Positions 1 through 9,198 of a stretch of DNA of 64,000 nt are shown one piece after another. This DNA comes from Mycobacterium sp. GA-2829 (GTDB lineage Bacteria > Actinomycetota > Actinomycetes > Mycobacteriales > Mycobacteriaceae). The notes under the pieces were generated by a model. That model saw only the letters and a program-made list of their open reading frames with translations, ran no database searches and was not told the DNA's origin. The translations under genes and the position numbers were made by a program. Every line of letters starts with the position of its first letter. Positions within the stretch are counted from its first letter, which is position 1. Location of the stretch: the NCBI RefSeq assembly GCF_001499965.1, contig NZ_LQIT01000034.1:142015-206014 (forward strand), written 5' to 3'.

Positions 1-36
1 CAGAAGCCGGCGTCGGGCGCGCGTCGAGGACATCAC

Positions 37-1530
37 TTAGAGACGATCGCCGAAGATCGTTCGGTGCCAGTCCTTTCGGGCTGTCCCGGTGATGTCAGCC
101 ATCACGTGCTTGACGTTGGTGTACTCGTCGAGCGAGTAAGCGGACATGTCCTTGCCGTAGCCGGACTGCTTGTATCCGCCGTGCGGCATCTCGCTGATGA
201 TCGGGATGTGATCGTTCACCCACACGCAACCGGCGGCGATGTCGCGCGAGGCGCGCTGGGCGCGGAAGACGTCGCGCGTCCATGCCGACGCCGCGAGCCC
301 GAACGGGGTGTCGTTAGCCAGAGCGATACCCTCGTCGTCGGAGTCGAAGGGCAGCACCACCAGCACAGGCCCGAAGATCTCCTGCTGCACAACCTCGCTT
401 TGCTGGGCGGCGCCGACGATCAACGTCGGCTCGTAATAGCAGCCACGTTCGAGGTCGCCCCCCGGGATTGCGCCGCCTCGAACCACTTTCGCGCCATCGG
501 CCACCGCCCGCTCGACGAAGCCTGCGACGTGCCGCTGTTGACGCTGCGAGACGAGGGGTCCTTGATCGGTGGACGGGTCAAGCGTGTCACCCAGCCGCAC
601 GGTGTCCATCAGATCGCTGACCGCAGAGACGAACCGGTCGTATAACGGACGCTGCACGTAGGCACGGGTGGCCGCCGTGCAGTCCTGCCCGGTGTTGATG
701 AGCGCGCCCGCAACGGCACCATTGGCAGCCGCGTCGAGGTCGGCGTCGTCGAACACCACGAAGGGCGCCTTGCCGCCGAGTTCGAGGTGCAGCCGTTTAC
801 CGGCGGCCGCGGCGGCGATACTGTGGCCAACCGGCGTGGACCCCGTGAAGGACACCATGCTCACCGTCGGATGGGTAGTCAGGGCAACGCCCACCGTCAG
901 ACCCTTTCCGGTGACCACGTTGATGACGCCGTCGGGAACACCCGCTCGGGTGGCCGCCTCGGCGAACAACAGCGTGGTGACCGGGGTGATCTCCGCGGGT
1001 TTCAGCACGATGGTGTTGCCGGCGGCGACGGCGGGCAGGATCTTCCAAGCCGCCATCTGGAGTGGATAATTCCAGGGAGCGATCGAGCCGATGACACCGA
1101 TGGGCTCACGGCGGATCGACGAAGTATGGTCACCGGAGTACTCCGCGCTGGCCTTCCCATCGAGATGCCTTGCGGCACCGGCGAAGAATGCTACGTTGTC
1201 GATCGAGCCCGGGATGTCAAATTCGGTCGTCAACTTGATCGGTTTACCCGCCTGGGTGGTCTCGGCCTCGGCGAGCTCAGCGGCTACCGATTCCAACTCC
1301 AGAGCCCACCGGTGCATGACCGTCGAGCGCTCGGCCGGGGTGGACCGAGCCCAGTCGCCGAACGCCGACCTCGCCGAAGCCACCGCCGCCGCGACGTCCT
1401 CCCCAGACGACGCGGGGCCTTGCACGACGGTTTCGCCGGTGGCGGGATTGATGACCTCCACCACTTCCGCGTCCGCGCTGCCTCGGCGGCGCTCACCGTC
1501 GATGAACTGACAGGCGAAGGTATCGCCCAT
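37..1530 (-). CDS. Aldehyde dehydrogenase, gamma-aminobutyraldehyde dehydrogenase-like
   Basis: NAD(P)-dependent aldehyde dehydrogenase of about 497 residues that should oxidise an aldehyde to its acid in the cytoplasm. Visible motifs are APWNYPLQ, the catalytic glutamate in LELGGK (about residue 250) and the catalytic cysteine in NTGQDCTAATR (about residue 284). The overall pattern resembles bacterial aminobutyraldehyde dehydrogenases; the true substrate is unknown. The frame is open to a start at 1572, but the ATG at 1530 (MGDTFAC) is preceded by GGGAG at 7 nt and is preferred. It is the last gene of a minus-strand operon with a second aldehyde dehydrogenase, a GMC oxidoreductase and its small subunit, so it probably finishes oxidation of an alcohol-derived aldehyde. 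Confidence 0.9.
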   Translation of the reverse strand: MGDTFACQFIDGERRRGSADAEVVEVINPATGETVVQGPASSGEDVAAAVASARSAFGDWARSTPAERSTVMHRWALELESVAAELAEAETTQAGKPIKLTTEFDIPGSIDNVAFFAGAARHLDGKASAEYSGDHTSSIRREPIGVIGSIAPWNYPLQMAAWKILPAVAAGNTIVLKPAEITPVTTLLFAEAATRAGVPDGVINVVTGKGLTVGVALTTHPTVSMVSFTGSTPVGHSIAAAAAGKRLHLELGGKAPFVVFDDADLDAAANGAVAGALINTGQDCTAATRAYVQRPLYDRFVSAVSDLMDTVRLGDTLDPSTDQGPLVSQRQQRHVAGFVERAVADGAKVVRGGAIPGGDLERGCYYEPTLIVGAAQQSEVVQQEIFGPVLVVLPFDSDDEGIALANDTPFGLAASAWTRDVFRAQRASRDIAAGCVWVNDHIPIISEMPHGGYKQSGYGKDMSAYSLDEYTNVKHVMADITGTARKDWHRTIFGDRL

Positions 1531-1558
1531 ATCAGAACTCCCTGTCTCGGTGGTTGTT

Positions 1559-3046
1559 TCAGATGCGTCCATCGATCATGACGTGCTTGACCCGGGTGAA
1601 CTCGACGAAACCGGCCTCGGCGTTCTCCGTACCGATGCCCGAGTGGCCGAACCCGCTCACCGGTAGGTCTGGACCGAAGACTAGATGGTTGTTGACCCAC
1701 ACGGTGCCGAAGTCGAGTTCGTTCTGCACACGGGTGGCCACGCCGACATTGGTTGTGAACACCGACGACGCGAGACCGTAACGGGTGCCGTTGGCCTTGG
1801 CCAGGGCATCGGGCTCATCGGTGAATTTCTGCACAGTGAAGACGGGGCCGAAGATCTCTTCGGTGACGATCTCGTCTTCCTGATCGGCGCCCACAATGAT
1901 GGTCGGAGGTAGGAAGTAGCCATCACCAGTCGCGCGCTTGCCGCCCAGCACAATCTCTGCCGATTCGGGCAGGTTCTCCAGCTTCGCGATGACGCGGTTC
2001 AGCTGCGCGGTCGAATTCAGCGGCCCCATAGTGGTTCTCGGGTTTAGAGCATCCCCGACGACGAATTGAGCGCAGCGCTCCTTGAGACCGGCGACGAACT
2101 CGTCGAACACCGAATCCTGAACGATCACACGGGTGGCCGACATGCACTCCTGGCCGGTGTTGTACAGCCCCGCGCCCGCGATGGCATCCATCGCCGCGGG
2201 CAGGTCGGCATCGGCGAACACCAGCACCGGCGAGTTGCCGCCAAGTTCCATGACGGCCTTCTTGATGCCGTCGGCGGCCGCAATGCCCACCTTGCGCCCG
2301 GTCTCGATCGAGCCGGTGAACGAGACCACGTCGACCTCAGGATGACGGGACAACGCGTCACCGACCACGGCCCCGGTGCCGAACACGATGTTCAGGACGC
2401 CGGCAGGCAGGACTTCGCCGGCCAGCTGTACCAGCAGAGCCGTCGAATACGGTGTCGTCTCAGCGGGCTTGATCACCACGGTGTTGCCGGTGATCAGCGC
2501 CGGGAAAATCTTCGCGACGGCTTGCAGCAGCGGATAATTCCACGGGGTGATGCCAGCGACGACGCCGAGAGGCTCGCGCCTCATCACCGAGGTGATCCCC
2601 TCGAGATAGTCGCCGCCGGCCTGCGCTGACAGGGTTCGGCCCGCGCTGGAGAAGTACCGCATAGCGTCCAGGCAGCCCGGGAGCTCGTCGTCACGGACCG
2701 CTGAGACAGGCTTGCCGGCGTCGATCGCCTCGAGCGCCACCATCTCCTCGAACTTCTCCTCGACGGCGGCGACCACGGCCAGCAACGCCTGCGAACGGGC
2801 CGAAGGCGGCGTCTTCGACCACGCCTTCTGCGCGGCCCGCGCCGCGGCGACCGCGGCTTCGACATCCTTGGCTGTCGAGGCAGGCACCGCACCGATCACA
2901 CCGCCGGTGGAGGGATCGAACACGTCGATCGTGTCGGTGGACCCGGCGGCCGTCCACTGGCCGTCGATGAAGTTTCCCGTGACTGTCTTAGCGAATCCGG
3001 CTGCGTAGGAACGCTGTTCGTCGGCAGACCAGGCGTGCTGTGCCAT
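1559..3046 (-). CDS. Aldehyde dehydrogenase, betaine-aldehyde dehydrogenase-like
   Basis: Full-length aldehyde dehydrogenase of 495 residues. It has TPWNYPLLQ, the catalytic glutamate in MELGGN (residue 267) and the catalytic cysteine in NTGQECMSATR (residue 301). The start ATG at 3046 has GAGG 8 nt upstream. It lies 28 bp before the preferred start of the downstream aldehyde dehydrogenase and about 50 bp after the small subunit of the GMC enzyme, in one transcription unit. Two different aldehyde dehydrogenases in one operon suggest either two aldehyde intermediates or successive oxidation of a diol or amino-alcohol. Substrate not deducible. Confidence 0.9.
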   Translation of the reverse strand: MAQHAWSADEQRSYAAGFAKTVTGNFIDGQWTAAGSTDTIDVFDPSTGGVIGAVPASTAKDVEAAVAAARAAQKAWSKTPPSARSQALLAVVAAVEEKFEEMVALEAIDAGKPVSAVRDDELPGCLDAMRYFSSAGRTLSAQAGGDYLEGITSVMRREPLGVVAGITPWNYPLLQAVAKIFPALITGNTVVIKPAETTPYSTALLVQLAGEVLPAGVLNIVFGTGAVVGDALSRHPEVDVVSFTGSIETGRKVGIAAADGIKKAVMELGGNSPVLVFADADLPAAMDAIAGAGLYNTGQECMSATRVIVQDSVFDEFVAGLKERCAQFVVGDALNPRTTMGPLNSTAQLNRVIAKLENLPESAEIVLGGKRATGDGYFLPPTIIVGADQEDEIVTEEIFGPVFTVQKFTDEPDALAKANGTRYGLASSVFTTNVGVATRVQNELDFGTVWVNNHLVFGPDLPVSGFGHSGIGTENAEAGFVEFTRVKHVMIDGRI

Positions 3047-3059
3047 GTGAGTATCCTCT

Positions 3060-3083
3060 GTCTTGTCGTCTTGTCGTCTTGTC
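3060..3083. repeat. Tandem repeat (GTCTTGTC)x3
   Basis: Three perfect copies of the octamer GTCTTGTC lie in the short gap between the small subunit gene and the aldehyde dehydrogenase that begins at 3046. It is just upstream of the ribosome binding site of the latter and could vary by slippage. No function is evident. Confidence 0.8.
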
Positions 3084-3097
3084 GGGTGGTGGGTCGG

Positions 3098-3520
3098 TCA
3101 GTCAGGCGCCGGCCGGTAAGAGCCCCGGTAGTTCATCGCCCGCTCGAAGAGGTCGTCGCCGAGTTCCTCGGCGGCCAGGTCGAGGGGTGCTGCGTTGCGG
3201 ACCTGTCCGGGATATCCGATGAGCTCACGCACTTCAGGAACCATGTAATAGGCGCCGGCGACAAACGTTGCGAGAACGTCGAAGCGGGCGCGATCGTTTC
3301 CGTGCAGCGCCACCACGACGCTCGGCAGGTCGGCGCCAACGAGTTCGTCGAGAATTGCGCCGAGTTCATCGAGAAGGTCCGCCCTGGCAGCGCAGGTCCG
3401 TTCGAGCCACTCCCCCGAGGTGTCTGCGTCGCGCAGGGACGGCATCTCATCGGTCCCAGGGATGAGGACGTCCGCGATGTCGAGCAAGACGCTCTTGCGC
3501 ACGTCGGTGAGCGTGGTCAT
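3098..3520 (-). CDS. GMC oxidoreductase small subunit (gluconate 2-dehydrogenase subunit 3-like)
   Basis: Small protein of 140 residues, mostly acidic and helical, starting MTTLTDVRKSVLLDIADVLI. The LLDIADVLIPGTDEMPS segment is typical of the gluconate 2-dehydrogenase subunit 3 family, which accompanies flavin-containing GMC dehydrogenases. The start ATG (3520) overlaps the GMC stop codon (ATGA), so the two are translationally coupled and probably form a complex. Unlike many family members there is no obvious Tat or Sec signal, so the complex may be cytoplasmic. The frame is open upstream inside the GMC gene, but that extension is antisense-like noise. Confidence 0.75.
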   Translation of the reverse strand: MTTLTDVRKSVLLDIADVLIPGTDEMPSLRDADTSGEWLERTCAARADLLDELGAILDELVGADLPSVVVALHGNDRARFDVLATFVAGAYYMVPEVRELIGYPGQVRNAAPLDLAAEELGDDLFERAMNYRGSYRPAPD

Positions 3521-5157
3521 TGTGCGGTCTCCTGCCAGCGCGCGTTGGCGACGAGGTGCTCCGCGGTGCGAAGCGCCATCGCGACGATGGTGGCGGTGGG
3601 ATTCACCGCGCCTGAGGTTGGCATGGTGCTGCCGTCGACGATCGCCAGGTTGGGCACGTCGTGAGCGAGGCCCCACCGGTTCACGACCGACGTCGCGGGG
3701 TCGTTGCCCATCTTCGCGGTGCCGAGCAGGTGGCCGGGCTGATCCGGCCACAGGTCGGTACGAATGGTCTTGATGGCGCCCGCGGCCTGATGCGCTTCTT
3801 CGACGCGGTCGAGGTTGAAGCCGATCAACCGGCGGGTGTTCTCCGACATCTTGTAATGCACTCGCGGCGCCGGAATTCCGTTCGAGTCGACAAGCACGTC
3901 GTCGAGCGTGACGGTGTTGGTGTCCTCGGGCATGTCCTGAGAATTGATGGCCCACTGCAGACTGTTGCCAAGTGTCTCCCGCATGCGACTGTGCACGGCC
4001 GCACCCCATTGCTCCCCCACGGGCGCGCGGTCGTGCAGCGAGAGTGCCCGCAGTGGCCCGCCGGTCGGCATGACCTGCCACTTGGCACCGCCGACGAACC
4101 CGCGCGACACATCCGTCTCATAAAACTCGAGGGAGTGGATGGACTGCCCGGCCGGACCCAGCCAACTGTCCATCGGCTCGTCGTAGACGCCCGTGACCTC
4201 ACCGTTGGGGTGAAGCATGAGGCGCTTGCCCACCAGACCCGACGAGTTGGCCAGACCGTCCGGCGCACCGGCGTGTGCCGAGAGCAACAGCAGGCGAGGT
4301 GTCCCGATTCCGTTCGCGGCCAGAACAACAAGGCGGGCCTTCTGCTCATGCTCGACGCCCGCGGCGTCGAAGTACACGGCTCCGTCGGCACGACCACTCC
4401 GGTCGACGGTGATCTGACGGACGCGAGCATTGGTCCGCAGCTTGGCCCCCATCTTGATCGCTGCAGGCCAGTGCGTGATGTCGAAGGAGGCCTTGGCGCC
4501 CTCCGGGCAGCCGGTCTCGCACGTCCCGAACCTCACACACCTGGCCAGCTCGCCCATCTTCTGCGACGCGATGGCATTGGGCGACGGCCACCAGTGCCAC
4601 CCCAACTTGTTCATGCCGCGAGCGGCACGTCGACCGACCTTTCCGATCGGGTGTGGCGGTAGCGGAACCTCCATACCGGCCGGGTACATCGGATCGCCTT
4701 CGACACCGGCTACACCGACGGCCCGATCAACCTTGTCATAGAAGGGCGCCAACTCTGCATAGCTCAAAGGCCAGTCGTCGCCGACTCCGTCGAGACTGCG
4801 CATGCGGAAATCGGACGGCAACAGGCGCATCCAGTGGCCGCCGTAGAAGATCGAACTGCCACCGACTCCGCCAATCATCACGGGATGCAGATCGCTGTCA
4901 TCCACGGCGAGCGGATAGTCCTCGACGGTGCCCCGGATGTTCGGGTCATGACTCCAGCGCTGCTGCGAGAGGAGCTCCCATTCCTGCTTGTCGCCCGGGA
5001 ATTCGCCGTTGTTGAACCACCTGCCCTGTTCGAGGCAGACTACAGAGAAGCCGTTGCGGGCCATCTCGTGAGCGACCACGGCGCCGGACGGTCCGGCGCC
5101 GATGATCAGGACGTCGGCACGCTCGGTGGCGGCGGACTTATCAAGCTCGGACATCAT
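3517..5157 (-). CDS. GMC-family FAD-dependent oxidoreductase
   Basis: Flavoprotein of about 546 residues that oxidises an alcohol or polyol using FAD. The N-terminal dinucleotide fold is clear (VLIIGAGPSGAVVAHEMAR). The C-terminal GMC domain has the HLLGTAKMG catalytic-histidine motif and the AVNPTATI asparagine motif. A cysteine cluster (ARCVRFGTCETGCPEGAK) in the middle is typical of the glucose/gluconate-dehydrogenase-like GMC subgroup with a small subunit. An in-frame GTG exists at 5184, but the ATG at 5157 follows AAAGAGAA and is preferred. It is the first gene of the operon running down to 37. The shared 27-bp element lies 77 bp upstream. Confidence 0.9.
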   Translation of the reverse strand: MMSELDKSAATERADVLIIGAGPSGAVVAHEMARNGFSVVCLEQGRWFNNGEFPGDKQEWELLSQQRWSHDPNIRGTVEDYPLAVDDSDLHPVMIGGVGGSSIFYGGHWMRLLPSDFRMRSLDGVGDDWPLSYAELAPFYDKVDRAVGVAGVEGDPMYPAGMEVPLPPHPIGKVGRRAARGMNKLGWHWWPSPNAIASQKMGELARCVRFGTCETGCPEGAKASFDITHWPAAIKMGAKLRTNARVRQITVDRSGRADGAVYFDAAGVEHEQKARLVVLAANGIGTPRLLLLSAHAGAPDGLANSSGLVGKRLMLHPNGEVTGVYDEPMDSWLGPAGQSIHSLEFYETDVSRGFVGGAKWQVMPTGGPLRALSLHDRAPVGEQWGAAVHSRMRETLGNSLQWAINSQDMPEDTNTVTLDDVLVDSNGIPAPRVHYKMSENTRRLIGFNLDRVEEAHQAAGAIKTIRTDLWPDQPGHLLGTAKMGNDPATSVVNRWGLAHDVPNLAIVDGSTMPTSGAVNPTATIVAMALRTAEHLVANARWQETAQ

Positions 5158-5233
5158 GGGTTCTCTTTCAGGGCTGGTGCACACTCGGCCCCAAGACGTC
5201 GTTGGGGCTGGCGAGACGAGCGGCAGTCATTAA

Positions 5234-5260
5234 AGGTTACCTAGATTGGCCTTTTAAGGC
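5234..5260 (-). promoter_or_regulatory. Shared 27-bp element, copy B (upstream of GMC operon)
   Basis: Reads AAGG-N13-CCTT (AAGG 5233-5236, CCTT 5250-5253) and is alignable without gaps to copies at 11237-11263 and 13284-13310. All three lie 44-80 bp upstream of the first start codon of a minus-strand operon and in the same orientation. In the direction of the gene the last hexamer reads TAACCT, so the element may overlap a -10 box. It is a candidate operator for the GntR regulator at 13447. Confidence 0.6.
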
Positions 5261-5907
5261 AACAGTCACTTCTTATGCTTGCTTGTTCGAGCGGAGCGCC
5301 TTGAAGTGCTCGGCATGGACGTGATCGTCGAGCACACGACGAGCCGCGGTACCGAGGCGGACCGACACCACGAAGACTCGGTCGAGGTGGGCTGCCGACG
5401 ACGCTGCGACGCGAGATCACAGGGATCCAGCGGACCAGTGCCGATCGCCGCAGGCATCGACGCCGCGCCCGTATCTGAGACCGTGCGCGCGGGATTCAGC
5501 AAGGATGGGATCGAACACCGCGGCCGTGTCGACGGATCGGACACGCGAATCAAACCGCGGCGTATATCTCAACCATCAACTCGCCATCGGAGTCCTCGGT
5601 GAGTCGACTTATGCACCGGCGCGCTGCCGGGGTGCGGAACCACGGCGCCGAGGACAGTCAAACAGGCGCAGTATCACAACCGAACGAGCATGGGCCCGGC
5701 ACATGCGGGCCACCCGCGCCTGATCGTGTTATGCCGACGAATAAGTCTGCGGCACTGCAAGTCATGGCGGTTCGACATGGCACTTGAGGTATTGCGCGAC
5801 GTGGTCAACCCAGGGCAGGCCGGGGTTGGTCGTGACTTGGAAGCCGAAAGCGCATTCGTCACTTAGGCTGTCGACCAAGACGACGATGCGCCGGCCGACC
5901 GGGTCTG
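5261..5907. other. Intergenic region without a recognisable intact gene
   Basis: About 650 bp between the promoter of the GMC operon and the end of the ABC substrate-binding gene. Short open frames exist on both strands but none has a convincing start, codon pattern or family motif. A minus-strand stretch ending near 5271 reads like the tail of a real protein (VRLGTAARRVLDDHV), so a decayed gene is possible; I could not identify it. Confidence 0.4.
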
Positions 5908-7530
5908 CTACCGCTCGACCCACAGCTCTTTGAAGTTCCAGTTGCCGAGCGGCCATCCACTGACGTCCTTTGCCAACCCACCCACCTGACTCGACGTGGC
6001 GTCGATGATCGGATAGAAGACCGGGATGACGTTTCCGCCGCGGTCATAGTCGATCTGCTGCATCTGATGCACGTACTCGGCCTGTCTGCCGGCATCCGAG
6101 GTCGTGACGGCCGATTCATAGAGACGACCGTATTCGGCGTCGTTGAAGAAAGTTGCGTTGAACGGCGCGCCGGGAACTGTGGCACCTGCCGCGTTCGCAA
6201 GATAGGGAACGTAATACCAGTAGTCCTGTGCCATGTTGGTCGTCTTGAGGTAACTGTTCGCGAAGAACGTCGTCGCGTTCTCGAACTGCACGCTGATATC
6301 CACGCCGGCCTCTTTGGTCTGCTGAGCCAGCAACTGCGCGACACTCCGCTGAGCCGGCACCACATCATTGGTGATCATCGTCAGGCTCAGGCGATCGTGA
6401 CCTGCCGACTTCAACAACGAACGCGCCTCGTCCAGGTTGCGCTCGCGCTGCGGAAACGTCGTGCTCGCCGGATCGTATGGCGCGAAAACGTCGTTGGCGA
6501 CCGTCCCGTATCCCCCGTACACCACGTCGTTGATCTGCTCACGATCCACCAAGAGCCGGAACGCCTGCCTCACTCGAACGTCATCGAATGGAGCGGTGTT
6601 GGTAGGCAGAGTGATCGGCGCCCAGCCTCCTGTCTGTGAGATCGTCAGCACCATGCCCGCTGCCTGCAACTGCGGAACCGCCTGTGCAGAAAGATAATTA
6701 ATCGCATCGACCTGACCACTGAGCAACGCATTGACTTGAGTGATCTCATCGCTCATGTTCAGCACCGTGACGGCATCGAGATGCGGTTTGCCCTCATCCC
6801 AGTAATGCTCGTTCCGCACGAATGTGCTCTGGGCACCGGGCTGGAAATCCTGGAACCGGAACGGCCCGGTGCCCACGACGTTGTCCTCACGCCACGACCT
6901 CGCAGCCATGAAGTAGAAGGGCAACCCTGCCAGCGTCTCGACGAGGATCGAGAACGGCTGCTGGAACACCAACTGCAACCTTCGCGCATCCAACACGCGC
7001 GTGGCAGCGAAGTCGATCGGACCGATCGTCGTGGCACCCTGCAGGTTGCCGTCCACGATCCGCTTGAAATTGAACAACACATCATCGGCAGTGAACGGCT
7101 GGCCATCATGAGCCACGACGCCCTTGCGGAGAGTGATCACGTAACTCTTGCCGGTCTCGTCGGCGATGATGCTTTCGGCCAGAACATATTTCACCTTGCC
7201 CTCGTGATCGAGCCCAACCAAAGGGTCGTACAGTAAGGGCAACCGTGCGTAGTCGCAGTTGGTGGTCCCGATATGCGGATCGAGAGTGTCGGATGCTGCG
7301 CCGCCGGATCCACCCAGCGTCAGTGTCCCACCACGCTTGGGAGGACCCGCGGGGGCCTGACCGCCGGACAGATCGGCGCTCCCGCACGCTGCCGTCGACC
7401 CCAGGAGCGCCGCTCCGGCAAGGCCCATCGACGTGTACTTCAAGAGGTCACGCCGACTGAAGTTTCTTCCGAGCGGTCCGGGACCGCGTTCGTTCACGAC
7501 GATACTGCTTCGGCGATGCTGCACAGTCAC
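5908..7530 (-). CDS. ABC transporter substrate-binding lipoprotein, dipeptide/oligopeptide type
   Basis: Extracytoplasmic solute receptor of about 540 residues of the DppA/OppA (SBP family 5) type. The N-terminus carries a twin-arginine signal (NFSRRDLLKY), a hydrophobic segment and a cysteine in GSTAACGS, consistent with a Tat-exported lipoprotein. The mature part has the family pattern GLAYDPLVG-like near the N-terminus and KDVSGWP near the end. Frame is open to a GTG at 7563, but the GTG at 7530 has AAAGG 6 nt upstream. It is the last gene of the importer operon (permease, permease, fused ATPase, receptor). The ligand may be a peptide, opine or modified amino acid; the AcnX neighbour hints at a hydroxyproline-like compound, which is inference only. 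Confidence 0.9.
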   Translation of the reverse strand: MTVQHRRSSIVVNERGPGPLGRNFSRRDLLKYTSMGLAGAALLGSTAACGSADLSGGQAPAGPPKRGGTLTLGGSGGAASDTLDPHIGTTNCDYARLPLLYDPLVGLDHEGKVKYVLAESIIADETGKSYVITLRKGVVAHDGQPFTADDVLFNFKRIVDGNLQGATTIGPIDFAATRVLDARRLQLVFQQPFSILVETLAGLPFYFMAARSWREDNVVGTGPFRFQDFQPGAQSTFVRNEHYWDEGKPHLDAVTVLNMSDEITQVNALLSGQVDAINYLSAQAVPQLQAAGMVLTISQTGGWAPITLPTNTAPFDDVRVRQAFRLLVDREQINDVVYGGYGTVANDVFAPYDPASTTFPQRERNLDEARSLLKSAGHDRLSLTMITNDVVPAQRSVAQLLAQQTKEAGVDISVQFENATTFFANSYLKTTNMAQDYWYYVPYLANAAGATVPGAPFNATFFNDAEYGRLYESAVTTSDAGRQAEYVHQMQQIDYDRGGNVIPVFYPIIDATSSQVGGLAKDVSGWPLGNWNFKELWVER

Positions 7531-7566
7531 CTGCCGCCTTTCGGGTTCCGTTCCTACAGACACTGT

Positions 7567-9198
7567 CTAAGCGCTGGCACGCATCGCCGGAATATCGGCG
7601 AGGAGGCGCTGCGTATAAGGATGGGTCGGGGAATCCAGCACCGAATCAGTCGATCCACACTCGACGATCACGCCGCCCTCGAGCACCATCACCTCCTGCG
7701 CGATACTGCGCACCACGCCGAAGTCGTGCGTGATGAACAGCAGCGATAACTCACGCTGCTCTTGCAGGGCGCGAAGTTCATCGAGGATCGCGGCCTGAAC
7801 TGAGACATCCAGGGCCGATGTGATCTCGTCGCAGATCAGCAACTTAGGCCCCACGATGAGCGCGCGCCCGAGCGAAACGCGCTGTCTCTGACCGCCGCTG
7901 AGCTGGTGTGGGAACTTGTTCAGGAACGACGGTCCCAGCGATACGGCCGACAAGGTGTCGTTGACCCGCTTTACTCGCTCAGAGCGGTTGAAGTCGCAGA
8001 ACACCTTCAGCGGTGCCTCGATGATCTCGCCGACAGTCTTGCGCGGATTGAGCGAGTTGTAAGGACTCTGGAAGATGTACTGCATGGCCCGACGCTGCTG
8101 GTCGGTGCGGCTGGCGGTGCGCTCCGGGAGTCGTTGCCCCTCGAACGTGACCGTCCCCGACCAGTCAGGGTGCAGACCGATCAACGATTGCGCCAAAGTG
8201 GTTTTACCCGAACCAGATTCCCCGACAACGGCAAGGCAGCAACCAGTTCTCAGACTGAAATCCACACCCCGAAGGACGGTCCGTGTTCCGTATTTGGCAG
8301 ACAGCCCCTGACTGCTCAGCGCAACCTCGTTCGACGAAGACGCGGCGGCTGTCACACCGCCGGTGATGCCCGGCGCCTTGTCAACCGACGGGATGGCCTT
8401 CAGGAGCGCCATCGTGTACGGGTCTTTCGGATGCTCGAACACCTCGCGGGTGGGACCGCACTCGACGATCGAACCCTTGCACATGACCGCGGTCTGGTCG
8501 GCGAGTTCGGCCACCACGGGTAGGTCGTGACTGACATAGACGGCCGCTACACCTGTCTCCTCCGCCAGTCGGCGCACTGTCTCGAGGAAGTGACGTTGAG
8601 TGGTCACATCGAGACCGGTGGTCGGTTCGTCGAAGATGATCAGTTCTGGACGCGCGGCAAAAGCCATCGCGATACCGACCCGCTGCTGTTGACCACCGGA
8701 CAACTGGTGCGGGTACGAGTCGAGCACACGTTCTGGGTCCGGAAGACGGACCGACTCCAGAAGGCCGAGCACTGTGGAATGCTTATCGGCACCTTTCGGC
8801 AGGCACTCCGGGTGCACGGTGAAGACCTCACGCAGTTGAGCGCCGAGCTTCATCGCGGGGTTGAGTGCGCTGGCGGGATCCTGCGGCACGTACGCGATGA
8901 TGCGTCCCCGAACATCCTGGAGTCCCGCAGCGTCGAGCGCCAGTATGTCTCGCTCGCCGACATGCACTGCGCCACCGGTGATCTTCAGGCCGCGTCGCGT
9001 GTAACCCATCAAGGCAAGGCCCGCGGTGGTCTTCCCTGAGCCGGATTCACCGACCAGTCCGAGCACCTCGCCCTTGCGGAGTGTGAACGAGACGTCGTCC
9101 ACGATGGGTGTTCCGCTCTTCTCGAGCGAAACGCACAGTCCCTCGACGCGGACCCGGATCTTTGAGTCCTGCCGGGTGTCAATCGCTTCTGTCGTCAT
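7567..9198 (-). CDS. Fused dual ATP-binding protein of peptide-type ABC transporter
   Basis: A single 543-residue polypeptide carries two complete ABC ATPase domains, equivalent to DppD and DppF. Domain 1 has Walker A GESGSGKTT, signature LSGGQQQRVGIA and Walker B IIFDEPTTGLD. Domain 2 has Walker A GESGSGKTTLAQ, signature LSGGQRQRVSLG and Walker B LLICDEITSALD. Both retain the His-loop (YVSHD, FITHD). It energises import by the two upstream permeases. The start codon overlaps the stop of the upstream permease gene (ATGA), so they are coupled. Confidence 0.93.
   Translation of the reverse strand: MTTEAIDTRQDSKIRVRVEGLCVSLEKSGTPIVDDVSFTLRKGEVLGLVGESGSGKTTAGLALMGYTRRGLKITGGAVHVGERDILALDAAGLQDVRGRIIAYVPQDPASALNPAMKLGAQLREVFTVHPECLPKGADKHSTVLGLLESVRLPDPERVLDSYPHQLSGGQQQRVGIAMAFAARPELIIFDEPTTGLDVTTQRHFLETVRRLAEETGVAAVYVSHDLPVVAELADQTAVMCKGSIVECGPTREVFEHPKDPYTMALLKAIPSVDKAPGITGGVTAAASSSNEVALSSQGLSAKYGTRTVLRGVDFSLRTGCCLAVVGESGSGKTTLAQSLIGLHPDWSGTVTFEGQRLPERTASRTDQQRRAMQYIFQSPYNSLNPRKTVGEIIEAPLKVFCDFNRSERVKRVNDTLSAVSLGPSFLNKFPHQLSGGQRQRVSLGRALIVGPKLLICDEITSALDVSVQAAILDELRALQEQRELSLLFITHDFGVVRSIAQEVMVLEGGVIVECGSTDSVLDSPTHPYTQRLLADIPAMRASA

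Noticed and set aside
3521..4081. Upstream extension of the GMC small-subunit frame
   Set aside because: It lies wholly inside the GMC gene on the same strand in another frame and is Arg/Ala-rich; the ATGA start at 3520 fits the family.
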